64,000 nt of DNA from Paenibacillus radicis (ex Gao et al. 2016) (GCF_014641555.1 NZ_BMHY01000023.1:1-64000); one strand, 5' to 3'; positions 35,773-45,520 are shown, counted from the first letter of the stretch. Made by a program: numbers and translations. Notes: generated by a model not told the origin, from the sequence alone.

Positions 35773-36918
35773 ATGCAAGCAAGATTATTGTTGGAAGACG
35801 GAACGTTGTTCACGGGACTCTCATTCGGCGCAGAAACGCAAACGTTGGGAGAAGTCGTGTTTAATACAGGGATTACAGGTTACCAAGAGGTGCTCTCCGA
35901 CCCGTCCTACTGCGGACAGATCGTTACGATGACGTACCCGCTTATCGGCAACTACGGCATTTCGCGCGATGACTTCGAGTCGATCAGCCCGAGCATTCAC
36001 GGCTTTGTCGTACGCCGCCACGAGCCGGTGCCAAGCAACTGGCGCGCTCAATATTCCCTCGGCCAATTGCTGAAGGAATATAACATCCCGGGCATTAGCG
36101 ACATCGATACTCGCATGCTGACTCGTATTCTTCGTCAGCATGGTACGATGAAAGGCATTCTGACGACCGGCACAGAGCGTGTAGAAGAGCTGCAAGAGCG
36201 TCTTGGCCTTACACAGCTCATGACTGATCAAGTTGCCCGTACATCTACGAAGCATGTATTCTCGAGCCCTGGCAACGGCGAACGTATCGTCCTTGTTGAC
36301 TTCGGTGCGAAAAGCGGTATCCTGCGCGAGCTGACGAAACGCGGCTGCGACGTTGTAGTCGTTCCTCATGACACGACTGCTGACGAAATCCGCAAGCTTG
36401 CTCCGGACGGCATTCAGCTGTCCAACGGCCCTGGGGATCCGAAAGACGTACCGCATGCGGTTAAAATGATTTCCGAGCTGCTTGGCGAATATCCGATTTT
36501 CGGCATCTGCCTTGGTCACCAGCTGTTCGCGCTCGCTTGCGGCGCTGACACAACTCGTCTGAAATTCGGTCACCGCGGCGGCAACCACCCGGTTAAAGAA
36601 TTGGCAACGAACAAATGCTACGTTACTTCCCAAAACCATGGCTACACGGTTCTGGAAGATTCGATCAAACAAACGGACCTGTCCGTTACGCATATCAACA
36701 ACAATGATAAAACGATTGAAGGCTTGAAACATAACAAATATCCGGCTTTCACGGTACAATACCATCCGGAAGCTGCACCGGGTCCATTCGACTCGAGCTA
36801 TTTGTTTGATGAATTCCTTGAAATGATCCGCACACATAAGCAAAATAACCCGCAGAAGCCTCGTCAAGCTATACTTGCGGCAACGTTGAAAGGAGAGCTT
36901 CAGTATGCCCAAAAATAA
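35773..36918 (+). CDS. carA: Carbamoyl-phosphate synthase small subunit (glutaminase)
   Basis: CarA supplies ammonia from glutamine to CarB. The 381 residues carry the N-terminal small-subunit domain (LLLEDGTLFTGLSFG...GYQEVLSDPSYCGQIV) and a class I glutaminase with catalytic C246 in GICLGHQ and the His/Glu in QYHPEA. AGGAG lies eight bases before the ATG at 35773. The 3' end overlaps carB by 14 bases. A separate arginine-pathway synthase may exist elsewhere; this copy is in the pyrimidine operon (pyrAA). Confidence 0.95.
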   Translation: MQARLLLEDGTLFTGLSFGAETQTLGEVVFNTGITGYQEVLSDPSYCGQIVTMTYPLIGNYGISRDDFESISPSIHGFVVRRHEPVPSNWRAQYSLGQLLKEYNIPGISDIDTRMLTRILRQHGTMKGILTTGTERVEELQERLGLTQLMTDQVARTSTKHVFSSPGNGERIVLVDFGAKSGILRELTKRGCDVVVVPHDTTADEIRKLAPDGIQLSNGPGDPKDVPHAVKMISELLGEYPIFGICLGHQLFALACGADTTRLKFGHRGGNHPVKELATNKCYVTSQNHGYTVLEDSIKQTDLSVTHINNNDKTIEGLKHNKYPAFTVQYHPEAAPGPFDSSYLFDEFLEMIRTHKQNNPQKPRQAILAATLKGELQYAQK

Positions 36919-39900
36919 TGAACTCAAAAAAATTCTCGTCATCGGCTCCGGCCCGATTGTCATTGGACAAGCGGCGGAGTTCGATTACGCCGGCACACAA
37001 GCTTGCCAAGCGTTGAAGGAAGAAGGCTATGAGGTTGTTCTGATCAACAGCAACCCGGCTACAATCATGACCGATACGAACATGGCTGACAAAGTGTACA
37101 TCGAGCCGATTACACTGGACTTCGTATCACAAATTATTCGCCAAGAGCGTCCTGACGGCTTGCTGCCGACGCTGGGCGGCCAAACAGGCCTGAACATGGC
37201 TGTTGAATTGGCACGCGCAGGGGTTCTGGAAGCTGAAAATGTGAAGCTGCTCGGTACGCAACTGACTGCTATCGAAAAAGCAGAGGACCGCGACTTGTTC
37301 CGCGATCTGATGCGCGAGCTTGAACAACCAGTACCAGAGAGCGTTATCGTCACGACGGTTGATGAAGCTGTTACTTTTGCCAACGAAATCGGCTATCCGA
37401 TTATCGTTCGTCCTGCATACACCCTGGGCGGTACAGGCGGCGGTATTTGCGCGAACGAGGAAGAGCTGCTTGAAACGGTTGCTTCCGGCATTCGCTATAG
37501 CCCGATCAACCAATGTCTGATCGAGAAATCGATCGCTGGCATGAAAGAAGTTGAATATGAAGTTATGCGTGATGCGAACGACAACTGTATCGTTGTCTGC
37601 AACATGGAAAACTTCGACCCGGTTGGCGTTCACACTGGCGACAGTATCGTCGTAGCGCCTTCCCAAACGCTGTCGGACCGCGAGTACCAAATGCTCCGTT
37701 CCGCATCGCTCAAAATTATCCGTGCCTTGAACATCGAAGGCGGCTGCAACGTTCAGTTCGCACTGGACCCGTTCAGCTTCCAATACTATGTAATCGAAGT
37801 TAACCCGCGCGTAAGCCGCTCGTCGGCGCTCGCTTCCAAAGCAACTGGCTATCCAATTGCAAAAATGGCAGCGAAAATCGCGATTGGCTATACGCTGGAT
37901 GAAATCATCAACCCGGTTACGGGACAAACTTATGCCATGTTTGAACCAACACTTGATTATATCGTATCGAAAATTCCGCGTTGGCCGTTCGACAAGTTCG
38001 TTAATGCCAACCGTAAGCTCGGCACGCAAATGAAAGCGACTGGCGAAGTAATGGCCATCGGCCGTACGTTCGAAGAGTCGATTCACAAAGCGGTTCGCTC
38101 GCTTGAAATCGGAACGCACCGTCTGCATTTGAAAGAAGCTTCTTCCCTGGATGACGCTGTATTGCGCGCCCGCCTTGAGAAGCCGGACGACGAGCGGATG
38201 TTCCTCGTAGCGGAAGCTTTCCGCCGCGGCTACAAACTGCAAGATATTCAAGACATTACGAAAATCGACTGGTGGTTCCTGGACCGCATCGAATCGATCA
38301 TCCAATTCGAGGATCGTATTCGCCGCGAAGCTACCCTCACTCGCGATACGCTGTATGAAGCGAAACGCAGAGGCTTCTCGGACCGTTCCATCGCCGAAAT
38401 CCGCAACGAAGGCTTCCCGAACGGCAGCCATACGAATGAGCATGATATCCGCGCATTCCGTAAAGAGCTGAACCTTCTGCCTGTATACAAAATGGTAGAT
38501 ACTTGCGCAGCCGAGTTTGAAGCGACTACGCCTTACTACTATTCGACCTATGAAGTTGAGAATGAAGTAACGCAATCCGATAAAGAAAAAGTTCTGGTGC
38601 TCGGCTCCGGTCCGATCCGTATCGGCCAAGGCATCGAATTCGACTACTCGACCGTTCACGCGGTATGGGCGATTCAGAGCGCAGGCTACGAAGCGGTTAT
38701 CATCAACAACAACCCGGAAACGGTATCGACCGACTTCAGCACATCCGACCGACTCTACTTCGAGCCGTTGTTCTTCGAGGATGTTATGAACGTAATCGAG
38801 CAAGAGAAACCGATTGGCGTTATCGTTCAATTCGGCGGCCAAACAGCGATCAACCTTGCTGCTCCGCTGACAAAAGCGGGCGTTCGCATTCTGGGCTCCA
38901 GCCTGGAGAGCATCGATGCAGCCGAAGACCGCAAAAAATTCGAAGCTTTGCTTCGCAAGCTGAACATTGCACAGCCGGAAGGCAGCACGGTTACTTCGGT
39001 TGACCAAGCGGTTGAAACGGCGCAAAAGCTCGGTTATCCGGTACTCGTTCGTCCATCGTACGTCCTTGGCGGACGCGCTATGGAAATCGTCTACTCCGAT
39101 GAAGAGCTTCTCAGCTACATGGAAATTGCGGTGAAAATCAATCCGGAGCATCCGGTACTGATCGACCGCTACATGCTGGGCAAAGAGGCGGAAGTCGACG
39201 CTATCTGTGACGGCGAAACCGTACTTATCCCAGGCATCATGGAGCATATCGAGCGTGCAGGGGTTCACTCCGGTGACTCCATCGCAGTCTATCCGCCGCA
39301 ATCGCTGTCGGATGACATTAAAGATCAAATCATCGACATTACGACCAAAATCGCGAAAGAGTTCGATGTTATTGGTTTGGTCAACATCCAATTCGTTATT
39401 CATAACGATAAAGTATACGTGATCGAGGTTAACCCGCGTTCGTCCCGTACCGTACCGTTCTTGAGCAAAGTAACGAATGTGCCGATGGCGAACCTGGCAA
39501 CGAAAGCAATCCTGGGTACTAAGCTTGCCGATCTTGGTTATGTGGACGGCCTGTGGCCGGAAGACAGCTATGTATCGGTAAAAGTACCGGTATTCTCCTT
39601 CGCGAAGCTGCGCCGCGTCGATCCGACGCTGACGCCGGAAATGAAGTCGACTGGCGAAGTTATGGGCCGCGACGAGCAATACGCCAAAGCGCTGTACAAA
39701 GGCCTCATTGGCGCAGGTATGAAAATTCCGATGACTGGCGCGATTATCGCTACAGTAGCGGACAAAGATAAAGAAGAAGCGACAGAACTGCTGCGCGGCT
39801 TCTACGATCTGGGCTACAAAATTATTGCAACTGGCGGAACGGCTGATACGCTTGAAGAGGCAGGTTTGCGCGTAAGACGCGTGAACAAGCTGAGCGAAGG

Positions 39901-40126
39901 CACGCCAAACATTCTCGACCTTATCCGCGAAGGCGAAGCACACTTTGTTGTCAACACGTTGACCAAAGGCAAAACGCCGGAGCGCGACGGCTTCCGGATT
40001 CGCCGTGAAGCGGTAGAGAATGGGGTTGTCTGCATGACCTCGCTCGATACGGTTCGTGCCCTGCTTCGCATGCTGGAGACGATCAACTTCTCGTCCCGCG
40101 CAATGCCGGTCGTACAACCGAAATAA
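36905..40126 (+). CDS. carB: Carbamoyl-phosphate synthase large subunit
   Basis: CarB makes carbamoyl phosphate from bicarbonate, ammonia and two ATP. The 1073 residues (1071 in B. subtilis PyrAB) show the duplicated ATP-grasp architecture. Each half opens with a glycine-rich LVIGSGPIVIGQ or LVLGSGPIRIGQ loop, and each has a VRPAYTLGG or VRPSYVLGG segment. The C-terminal MGS-like allosteric domain is at about 935-1060 (ATGGTADTLEEAGL). AAAGGAGAG within carA precedes the ATG. The strong codon bias leaves a 1037-codon open frame on the opposite strand, which I do not regard as a gene. Confidence 0.96.
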   Translation: MPKNNELKKILVIGSGPIVIGQAAEFDYAGTQACQALKEEGYEVVLINSNPATIMTDTNMADKVYIEPITLDFVSQIIRQERPDGLLPTLGGQTGLNMAVELARAGVLEAENVKLLGTQLTAIEKAEDRDLFRDLMRELEQPVPESVIVTTVDEAVTFANEIGYPIIVRPAYTLGGTGGGICANEEELLETVASGIRYSPINQCLIEKSIAGMKEVEYEVMRDANDNCIVVCNMENFDPVGVHTGDSIVVAPSQTLSDREYQMLRSASLKIIRALNIEGGCNVQFALDPFSFQYYVIEVNPRVSRSSALASKATGYPIAKMAAKIAIGYTLDEIINPVTGQTYAMFEPTLDYIVSKIPRWPFDKFVNANRKLGTQMKATGEVMAIGRTFEESIHKAVRSLEIGTHRLHLKEASSLDDAVLRARLEKPDDERMFLVAEAFRRGYKLQDIQDITKIDWWFLDRIESIIQFEDRIRREATLTRDTLYEAKRRGFSDRSIAEIRNEGFPNGSHTNEHDIRAFRKELNLLPVYKMVDTCAAEFEATTPYYYSTYEVENEVTQSDKEKVLVLGSGPIRIGQGIEFDYSTVHAVWAIQSAGYEAVIINNNPETVSTDFSTSDRLYFEPLFFEDVMNVIEQEKPIGVIVQFGGQTAINLAAPLTKAGVRILGSSLESIDAAEDRKKFEALLRKLNIAQPEGSTVTSVDQAVETAQKLGYPVLVRPSYVLGGRAMEIVYSDEELLSYMEIAVKINPEHPVLIDRYMLGKEAEVDAICDGETVLIPGIMEHIERAGVHSGDSIAVYPPQSLSDDIKDQIIDITTKIAKEFDVIGLVNIQFVIHNDKVYVIEVNPRSSRTVPFLSKVTNVPMANLATKAILGTKLADLGYVDGLWPEDSYVSVKVPVFSFAKLRRVDPTLTPEMKSTGEVMGRDEQYAKALYKGLIGAGMKIPMTGAIIATVADKDKEEATELLRGFYDLGYKIIATGGTADTLEEAGLRVRRVNKLSEGTPNILDLIREGEAHFVVNTLTKGKTPERDGFRIRREAVENGVVCMTSLDTVRALLRMLETINFSSRAMPVVQPK

Positions 40127-40140
40127 TAGCAAGTGAAAGC

Positions 40141-40211
40141 ACGGCCAGCGCTGTTGCTTCGCAAGTCCGGGCCTTTGCGGCACCGGTCTTGCGAAGCCGG
40201 TGGATGGCCGT
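40141..40211 (+). other. Nested inverted repeat between carB and pyrF
   Basis: ACGGCCA (40141-40147) pairs with TGGCCGT (40205-40211). Inside it GCTTCGCAAG (40156-40165) pairs perfectly with CTTGCGAAGC (40188-40197). The arms enclose a GC-rich loop with a second alternative pairing (ACCGG/CCGGT). No T run follows, so it is probably a processing or mRNA-stability element rather than a terminator. It occupies the place where pyrK and pyrD lie in B. subtilis. Confidence 0.6.
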
Positions 40212-40247
40212 TTATTACGGGTAAAAACCGAAAGGGGCATATAAACG

Positions 40248-40973
40248 ATGGGATTAACGCGTGAGCAAGCAGCCGGTAAAATTATGGTTGCTCTCGATTA
40301 TGCCGATGCTGCGGCTGCTGAGCGGCTGCTGCAAGAGCTGCAAGGCATTCCGTGCTATATGAAGGTAGGCATGCAGCTGTTCTACGCAGCCGGGCCGTCC
40401 TTTGTCGAGGAGTTAAAGAACAAGGGGTATCTGGTTTTCCTTGATGTGAAGATGCATGATATTCCGAATACGGTCAAAGGCGGCGCGGGCAGCGTAACGA
40501 AGCTGGGCGTCGACATGTTCAACGTCCATGCAGCCGGTGGAGCTGCAATGATGGAAGCAGCTCTGGAAGGCGCAGAAGCAGCACTTCTTTCTGGACAAGC
40601 CCGTCCAGCTGTTATTGCGGTGACGCAGCTTACCAGTACAAGCCAGGCTACGCTGAATAATGAGATTGGAATTGCTGGAACCGTGGAAGATGCAGTCATT
40701 CGCTATGCCCAGCTTGCGAAGCAGGCAGGGCTGAATGGAGTCGTAGCTTCTCCGATGGAAGTCGAAGCGATTAAAGCTGCTTGCGGCGCTTCGTTCCAGA
40801 CGGTTACCCCCGGTATTCGTCCAAGCGGAGCAGCACTGAATGATCAATCCCGTATTATGACGCCGCGAGAAGCATTGAATCAAGGCACAGACTATATGGT
40901 TATCGGCCGTCCAATCACGGCTGCCAGCGAGCCTCGTGCTGCATTAGAATCCATTATTGAGGAGCTGATCTAA
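40248..40973 (+). CDS. pyrF: Orotidine 5'-phosphate decarboxylase
   Basis: PyrF decarboxylates OMP to UMP. The 241 residues (239 in B. subtilis) include VALDYADA, the catalytic D66-V-K68-M-H-D71 (LDVKMHDIPNT) and the phosphate-binding VTPGIRPSGA and VIGRPI. AAAGGGGC precedes the ATG. It is adjacent to pyrE by one base, so the last two steps are translated together. Confidence 0.95.
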   Translation: MGLTREQAAGKIMVALDYADAAAAERLLQELQGIPCYMKVGMQLFYAAGPSFVEELKNKGYLVFLDVKMHDIPNTVKGGAGSVTKLGVDMFNVHAAGGAAMMEAALEGAEAALLSGQARPAVIAVTQLTSTSQATLNNEIGIAGTVEDAVIRYAQLAKQAGLNGVVASPMEVEAIKAACGASFQTVTPGIRPSGAALNDQSRIMTPREALNQGTDYMVIGRPITAASEPRAALESIIEELI

Positions 40974-40974
40974 G

Positions 40975-41622
40975 ATGAGTGAAGTGACATTAACGAACCT
41001 GCCGGCCCAAATTGCGGCCAAATTGCTGGAGATTGAGGCGGTGGCGCTTCGTCCGAATGAGCCGTTCACTTGGACGTCGGGCATTAAATCGCCGATTTAT
41101 TGCGACAATCGGCTGACGATGTCTTATCCGGCTATTCGCGATCTGATTGCAGAAGGCTTCGCAGCCGTTATTCGCGAGAACTATCCAGATGCGGAAGTCA
41201 TTGCCGGAACTTCGACGGCGGGCATTCCTCACGCCGCTTGGGTATCGCAGAAGCTGAATTTGCCAATGGTCTACATTCGCGACAAAGCGAAAGGACATGG
41301 CAAACAGAATCAAATCGAAGGCAAGATCCAGCCTGGACAAAAGGTAGTCGTCATTGAGGATCTGATCTCCACGGGCGGAAGCTCCCTCAAAGCGGGTCTG
41401 GCTGTCCGCGAAGCTGGAGCAGAAGTGCTCGCGGTGCTTGCAATCTTTACGTATCAATTCGAATCGGCTTCCGCCGCTTTCGCAGCAGAAAATATGCCGC
41501 TTGAGACGCTTTCGAACTATACGGCACTTATTCAAACTGCACTTGAAGCTGGCAAAGTCGAGAGCGGAGACGTTGAATTGCTTCAATCCTGGCGTCAAGC
41601 CCCCCATTCTTTCGGCAAGTAA
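40975..41622 (+). CDS. pyrE: Orotate phosphoribosyltransferase
   Basis: PyrE couples orotate to PRPP. The 215 residues (216 in B. subtilis) include GIKSPIYCDNR, AGTSTAGIPHAAWVS, and the PRPP loop VVVIEDLISTGGSS with E128-D129. GAGGAG within pyrF precedes the ATG. It is the last gene of the operon and a 12-bp-stem terminator follows. Confidence 0.95.
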   Translation: MSEVTLTNLPAQIAAKLLEIEAVALRPNEPFTWTSGIKSPIYCDNRLTMSYPAIRDLIAEGFAAVIRENYPDAEVIAGTSTAGIPHAAWVSQKLNLPMVYIRDKAKGHGKQNQIEGKIQPGQKVVVIEDLISTGGSSLKAGLAVREAGAEVLAVLAIFTYQFESASAAFAAENMPLETLSNYTALIQTALEAGKVESGDVELLQSWRQAPHSFGK

Positions 41623-41654
41623 GATAAGAGCCGATCGATAGTGCTTGTTAGCCC

Positions 41655-41686
41655 AAAAGACCTTTCATTGCGAAAGGTCTTTTTTG
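41655..41686 (+). terminator. Intrinsic terminator of the pyr operon
   Basis: AAAAGACCTTTC (41655-41666) and GAAAGGTCTTTT (41672-41683) form a perfect 12-bp stem with loop ATTGC and continuing Ts. Confidence 0.95.
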
Positions 41687-41748
41687 CCTTTTTCGACAGT
41701 TTTTTGTGCAAAGTTTGCTGCTATTCCATGTTGTTTCCAAATACATCT

Positions 41749-41756
41749 GCCGATAT
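41749..41756 (+). promoter_or_regulatory. Candidate sigma-D -10 element
   Basis: GCCGATAT is an exact match to the sigma-D -10 consensus and lies 43 bases before a chemoreceptor gene, a class usually under sigma-D. No TAAA -35 sequence is found 14-16 bases upstream, so the call rests on the -10 and on context. Confidence 0.5.
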
Positions 41757-41798
41757 ATTAGGATATAACTTTCATTCAGACATGGTAAAAGGGGCGGA

Positions 41799-43531
41799 AT
41801 GCGGATGAGATTTAACTTGAGATGGAGACTGGCTTTAATTGGGGTGCTCCCGCTTTTTTTCTATGTGTTCTCAGGGTTGTATTTGCTAGGTGAACTGGAA
41901 AAGACGAATAACAGAATGTCACATGATGTCTACGGGGTCTCTAACCGGACGACTACGCTCGTCTTGAATGCAGACAGGGACTTGTATCAAGCCTTGTCGG
42001 CTTATCAGTATTTGACTGAGGATGAGACCAGCAGCGCGGACAAGGAAAAGTGGAAAAAAGACCTGGAGCTAAATATGAAGGAAGCCTCAGACAGGCTGAC
42101 AGAAGCCGGGGAAATTATGAAGTCAAACGGTTTGATGGAACTGAAGGATGAGGAGTCTGGCATATCCATCGCCCAGCTATCCGAGAAGTTCATCACCGAC
42201 TTCATGGCTTGGTCGGAATCGATTACGAAAGCAGCCGCATCGGATTATGACGGGGCTGTCGATTTGAAGATCCGTGAGCAGTTTGAAGCGACCCGTTCCG
42301 GTCTGGATTCAATCGGGAATGTGCTGAATCAATATGCGGAAGATCAAATCAACAGCAGCGAGAAGCAATTTAAAGGGACACAAATCGGAAATTTAGCTGG
42401 TATGGTATTCGTTTCTATTGTATTGGTTTTACTGATATTCTTCTCGATTCGGACGGTTATGCGCACGGTTAATACTGTCATGAGAAAGACGCAGATGGTA
42501 ACAGACGGCGATCTGACTGCCGAGACGAGCTTGAAGTACAACAAGGATGAGCTTGGCGATATTTCGCGGTCCGTGGACCGTATGATTGAAGTGATGAAGC
42601 AGCTCATTACCGGGATTGCCTCCAACGCGCAGGATGTTGGTGCTTCGTCCCGGCAGCTAAACGAAGTCTCCAAGGAATCGGCCGCTGCCTCGCATCATGT
42701 GGCAACCAATATTCAGGAGGTTGCGAACGGCACAGAGGTGCAGGCGCGCAGCGCGGAGGAGACCGCGAAAGCAATTGAGGAGATGACGATCGGCATTCAG
42801 CGGATTGCGGAAAATACGACAACTGCTGCAGAGCAGTCGATGTCTACTTCGGCGGAGGCTGGTCAAGGTCAAGAAGCGCTGGAGCGGCTTGTTGAGCAGA
42901 TGGGTATGGTCAAAAAAGTGATCGGGCAATTGTCGGATGTTATCGGTCATCTGCAGGTTCGTTCCCAGCAAATCGGCTCGATTGCCGATAATATTACAGT
43001 GTTTGCGAATCAGACGAATATTTTGTCGCTTAATGCTTCCATCGAAGCGGCTCGTGCGGGTGAGCAAGGCCGCGGATTTGCCGTCGTTGCCGGTGAAATA
43101 CGCAAGCTGGCGGCGAATTCATTGGAATCTGCGGATGGCATTCATCAGCTAGTTGCAGAGACAAGAAGCGATATTTCAGGAGCTTCGGATTATATGTCGC
43201 AGACGTTGACGGAAGTCGATCGCGGGAACGAACGGGTTGCGGAGCTTCAACAAAGTCTGACAGTAATCGTGGAAGCGATTGACAGTATGACAGAGCAGCT
43301 GCAGGAGAATTCGGCAATTACCCAGCAAATGTCCGCAAGCTCTGAGGAAGTGAACGCTTCGATGGAGCAGTCCGCATCGTCAGCTGTCTCCAATCTGGAG
43401 CGTACGGAGAGCGTTGCAGCAGCGACGGAAGAGCAGCTGGCGCTGATGGACAGCATCGCTTCGGCTGCGGTTCATCTCGATGATATCGTTGGCGAATTGA
43501 ACCGCGCGATCCATCATTTTAAAGTAAAATA
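41799..43531 (+). CDS. Methyl-accepting chemotaxis protein
   Basis: Transmembrane chemoreceptor of 577 residues (stop completed at 43532). Transmembrane helices are at about 10-31 and 195-217. They flank a periplasmic-side helical sensor of about 160 residues with four-helix-bundle character. A HAMP domain follows at about 218-270, then a long coiled-coil signalling domain. Its hairpin tip is NQTNILSLNASIEAARAGEQGRGFAVVAGEIRKLA near 403-440, which binds CheA/CheW. The ligand cannot be inferred. AAGGGG precedes the ATG; an ATG two codons later is possible. It is monocistronic. Confidence 0.93.
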
Positions 43532-43548
43532 GAGGTTTGAAAAGGATG

Positions 43549-43597
43549 CTGAATTCGCATATTCCGTTATGAAAACGGGCGAATTCAGTTTTTTTAT
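43549..43597 (+). terminator. Intrinsic terminator after the chemoreceptor gene
   Basis: CTGAATTCGC (43549-43558) pairs with GCGAATTCAG (43579-43588), with inner CCGTT/AACGG pairing. TTTTTTTATTTTT follows. Confidence 0.92.
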
Positions 43598-43707
43598 TTT
43601 TAAGGTAGAAGATATTGCATATTGATGTAACTTTTTCACCTCGTCCTGCGTCTAATCGTGTAAGATGAGAATTATGAAGAGGGTAAGGGGAGGTATGGCA
43701 GCAATTC

Positions 43708-44475
43708 ATGTTATTCAAGAAGCGGGTTAACGCAGAAGTGGAGCAGACGGAGCAGACAGAGCCAATAGAGCAAAGCGTACAGCCGCCCGACAAAAAGTTA
43801 CATAACGGCAAGCTGTTGGAGGTTATAAATGTAGAACGCGTATTCCAAGCGGGCGGCGCTCCTCTGAAAGTACTGAAGGGTCTGAACATGGAGCTCAGGC
43901 CTAGTCAGCTTGTAATGCTCCGAGGCAGATCCGGCTCAGGTAAAACGACGCTGCTCAATTGTCTGGGAGGACTCGATACACCGACGACCGGGGAAATCTG
44001 GTTTGGCGGCAGACCCTTCCATAAGATGAGTGACGATGATCGGACGCTGGTCCGTCGCAAGGAAATGGGATTTATATTTCAGGCGTTCGCGCTTATGCCG
44101 CTGCTGTCGGCATGGGAGAACGTCGTTCTGTCGCTTCGAATGGCGGGTACGCCGCGAGCGCTCTGGAAGGACCGTGCCGCTCATTGCCTTGAGCTGGTAG
44201 GCCTGGAGAAGCGGATGCATCACCGGCCGTTTGAGCTTTCGGGGGGCGAGCAGCAGCGGGTTGCGATCGCAAAGGCAATCGCGCATCAGCCTATATTGCT
44301 GCTGGCGGATGAACCGACGGCGGAGCTGGATTCGAATATGTCTGCGCAGATTATGGCAGTCTTTCAAAATATCATTCGCACCGAACAAGTTACGATATGT
44401 ATGACTACACACGATCCTACGATTTTGGAGGTTGCCGATCATGTCTATGAAATGGTGGACGGGAAGTTTATTTAA
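43708..44475 (+). CDS. ABC transporter ATP-binding protein, MacB/LolD type
   Basis: Cytoplasmic ATPase of 255 residues, first gene of a five-gene transport block. Walker A is GRSGSGKTT at 73-81, the Q-loop is in IFQAF, the signature LSGGEQQR starts at 177, and Walker B LLLADEPTAELDS lies near 197. The first 40 residues are a hydrophilic extension rich in Glu and Gln (VEQTEQTEPIEQ). GGGGAGG is 14 bases upstream of the ATG, which is longer than ideal, but no other in-frame start exists. The gene overlaps the adaptor lipoprotein gene by 35 bases. Confidence 0.9.
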   Translation: MLFKKRVNAEVEQTEQTEPIEQSVQPPDKKLHNGKLLEVINVERVFQAGGAPLKVLKGLNMELRPSQLVMLRGRSGSGKTTLLNCLGGLDTPTTGEIWFGGRPFHKMSDDDRTLVRRKEMGFIFQAFALMPLLSAWENVVLSLRMAGTPRALWKDRAAHCLELVGLEKRMHHRPFELSGGEQQRVAIAKAIAHQPILLLADEPTAELDSNMSAQIMAVFQNIIRTEQVTICMTTHDPTILEVADHVYEMVDGKFI

Positions 44476-45517
44476 ACGAAGTGCAATTATTATGTTATCA
44501 GCATCCATTATGCTAACGAGCGGCTGCTCGCTATTGCCGAAGGAAAGCGAGGAGGAAGTGCTGCCTTCTATCGCTCCGCCGCAAATTGCGAAGAAGCCTG
44601 AATACGAAGTGACAACGACTACGCTCGAATCGACAGTGCAAGTGGTCGGGAAATTGATTTCCATGCAAGAAGAGACGCTGTTCTTTACACTGGGCGAGAA
44701 ACATCTGAAAGAGCTCAATGTGAAGGTTGGCGATAAAGTTGAGGCTGGCAAAGTCATTGGCGTGCTAGACGTCGATCTCATGCAAAGAGACTTGAGAAAT
44801 GAGCGTCTGTCCTTTAAACGCGAAGAGAACTTAATGAAAGATACGCTTCGTCAGAAGGATGAGATGGACCCGATTGAGTTTGAGGAGAAAATGATCGCGT
44901 TCGAAGAGAAGAAACAGAAGATTTCCGATCTGGCGGAAGAAATCAATAAAGCGACGCTCGTTGCGCCTTTCAGCGGCACCATCGTTACGCTGAAAGTGAA
45001 AAAGGGCGATATGATCAAAGCGTATGATCCTATCGTCGTTATCGCGGATACGAGCAAGCTGACGGCTGCAGCGAAGCTGTCGAAGGATGACATCGCCAAA
45101 ATTGCTGTCGGCATGCCGATCTCCGTAGAGATCAATAACGCAGGGAAGTTCAAGGGTTCGGTGAAAACGATGCCGATCGTAAGTGACGATCAAAATAACG
45201 GGGGCAACGGCGGAGGCAATCCGAATGGACAGCCGGAGCAAGAGCGTCCGGAGGATTTCATGCTCGTCGAGATTAAGGATATGCCTAAAAATCTAAACCG
45301 CGGCACCCCGTTATCCATTACCGTCATTACAAAAAGGAAGGAAAACGTTATCGTTATTCCGCCGTCAACACTTCGTACGCTTGGTCCGCGCACCTATGTA
45401 CAGGTTGTGGATGCAGAAGGCAAACGCGAGGTGGATGTGGAGATTGGCCAGCAAACGCCAACACAGATTGAAATTGTATCAGGGCTGAAGCCGGGGCAGA
45501 AAGTCGTAGGTCGATAG
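44441..45517 (+). CDS. Efflux adaptor (membrane-fusion-like) lipoprotein
   Basis: A 358-residue exported lipoprotein with lipobox LTSGC and lipidated C29. It has a barrel-sandwich/lipoyl-like segment (VKVGDKVEAGKVIGVL ... APFSGTIVTLKVKKGDMI) split by a helical hairpin of about 55 residues. A beta domain and a C-terminal GLKPGQKVV motif follow. This is the architecture of RND/MacA-type adaptors. A Gly/Asn/Pro-rich insert occurs at about 249-265. The ATG at 44441 is nine bases after GGAGG; the TTG at 44432 overlaps that site. It likely links the FtsX-type permease to a substrate outside the membrane. Confidence 0.88.
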   Translation: MSMKWWTGSLFKRSAIIMLSASIMLTSGCSLLPKESEEEVLPSIAPPQIAKKPEYEVTTTTLESTVQVVGKLISMQEETLFFTLGEKHLKELNVKVGDKVEAGKVIGVLDVDLMQRDLRNERLSFKREENLMKDTLRQKDEMDPIEFEEKMIAFEEKKQKISDLAEEINKATLVAPFSGTIVTLKVKKGDMIKAYDPIVVIADTSKLTAAAKLSKDDIAKIAVGMPISVEINNAGKFKGSVKTMPIVSDDQNNGGNGGGNPNGQPEQERPEDFMLVEIKDMPKNLNRGTPLSITVITKRKENVIVIPPSTLRTLGPRTYVQVVDAEGKREVDVEIGQQTPTQIEIVSGLKPGQKVVGR

Positions 45518-45520
45518 CTA

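Noticed and set aside
37127..40240. A 1037-codon open frame on the minus strand opposite carB
   Set aside because: It mirrors a highly biased coding sequence that avoids TTA, CTA and TCA codons. It has no ribosome site and its product is not protein-like. carB itself is certain.
43695..43730. An 11-codon leader peptide overlapping the start of the first ABC ATPase gene
   Set aside because: Its ATG is one base after the ribosome site, too close for efficient initiation, and no regulatory pattern is evident.
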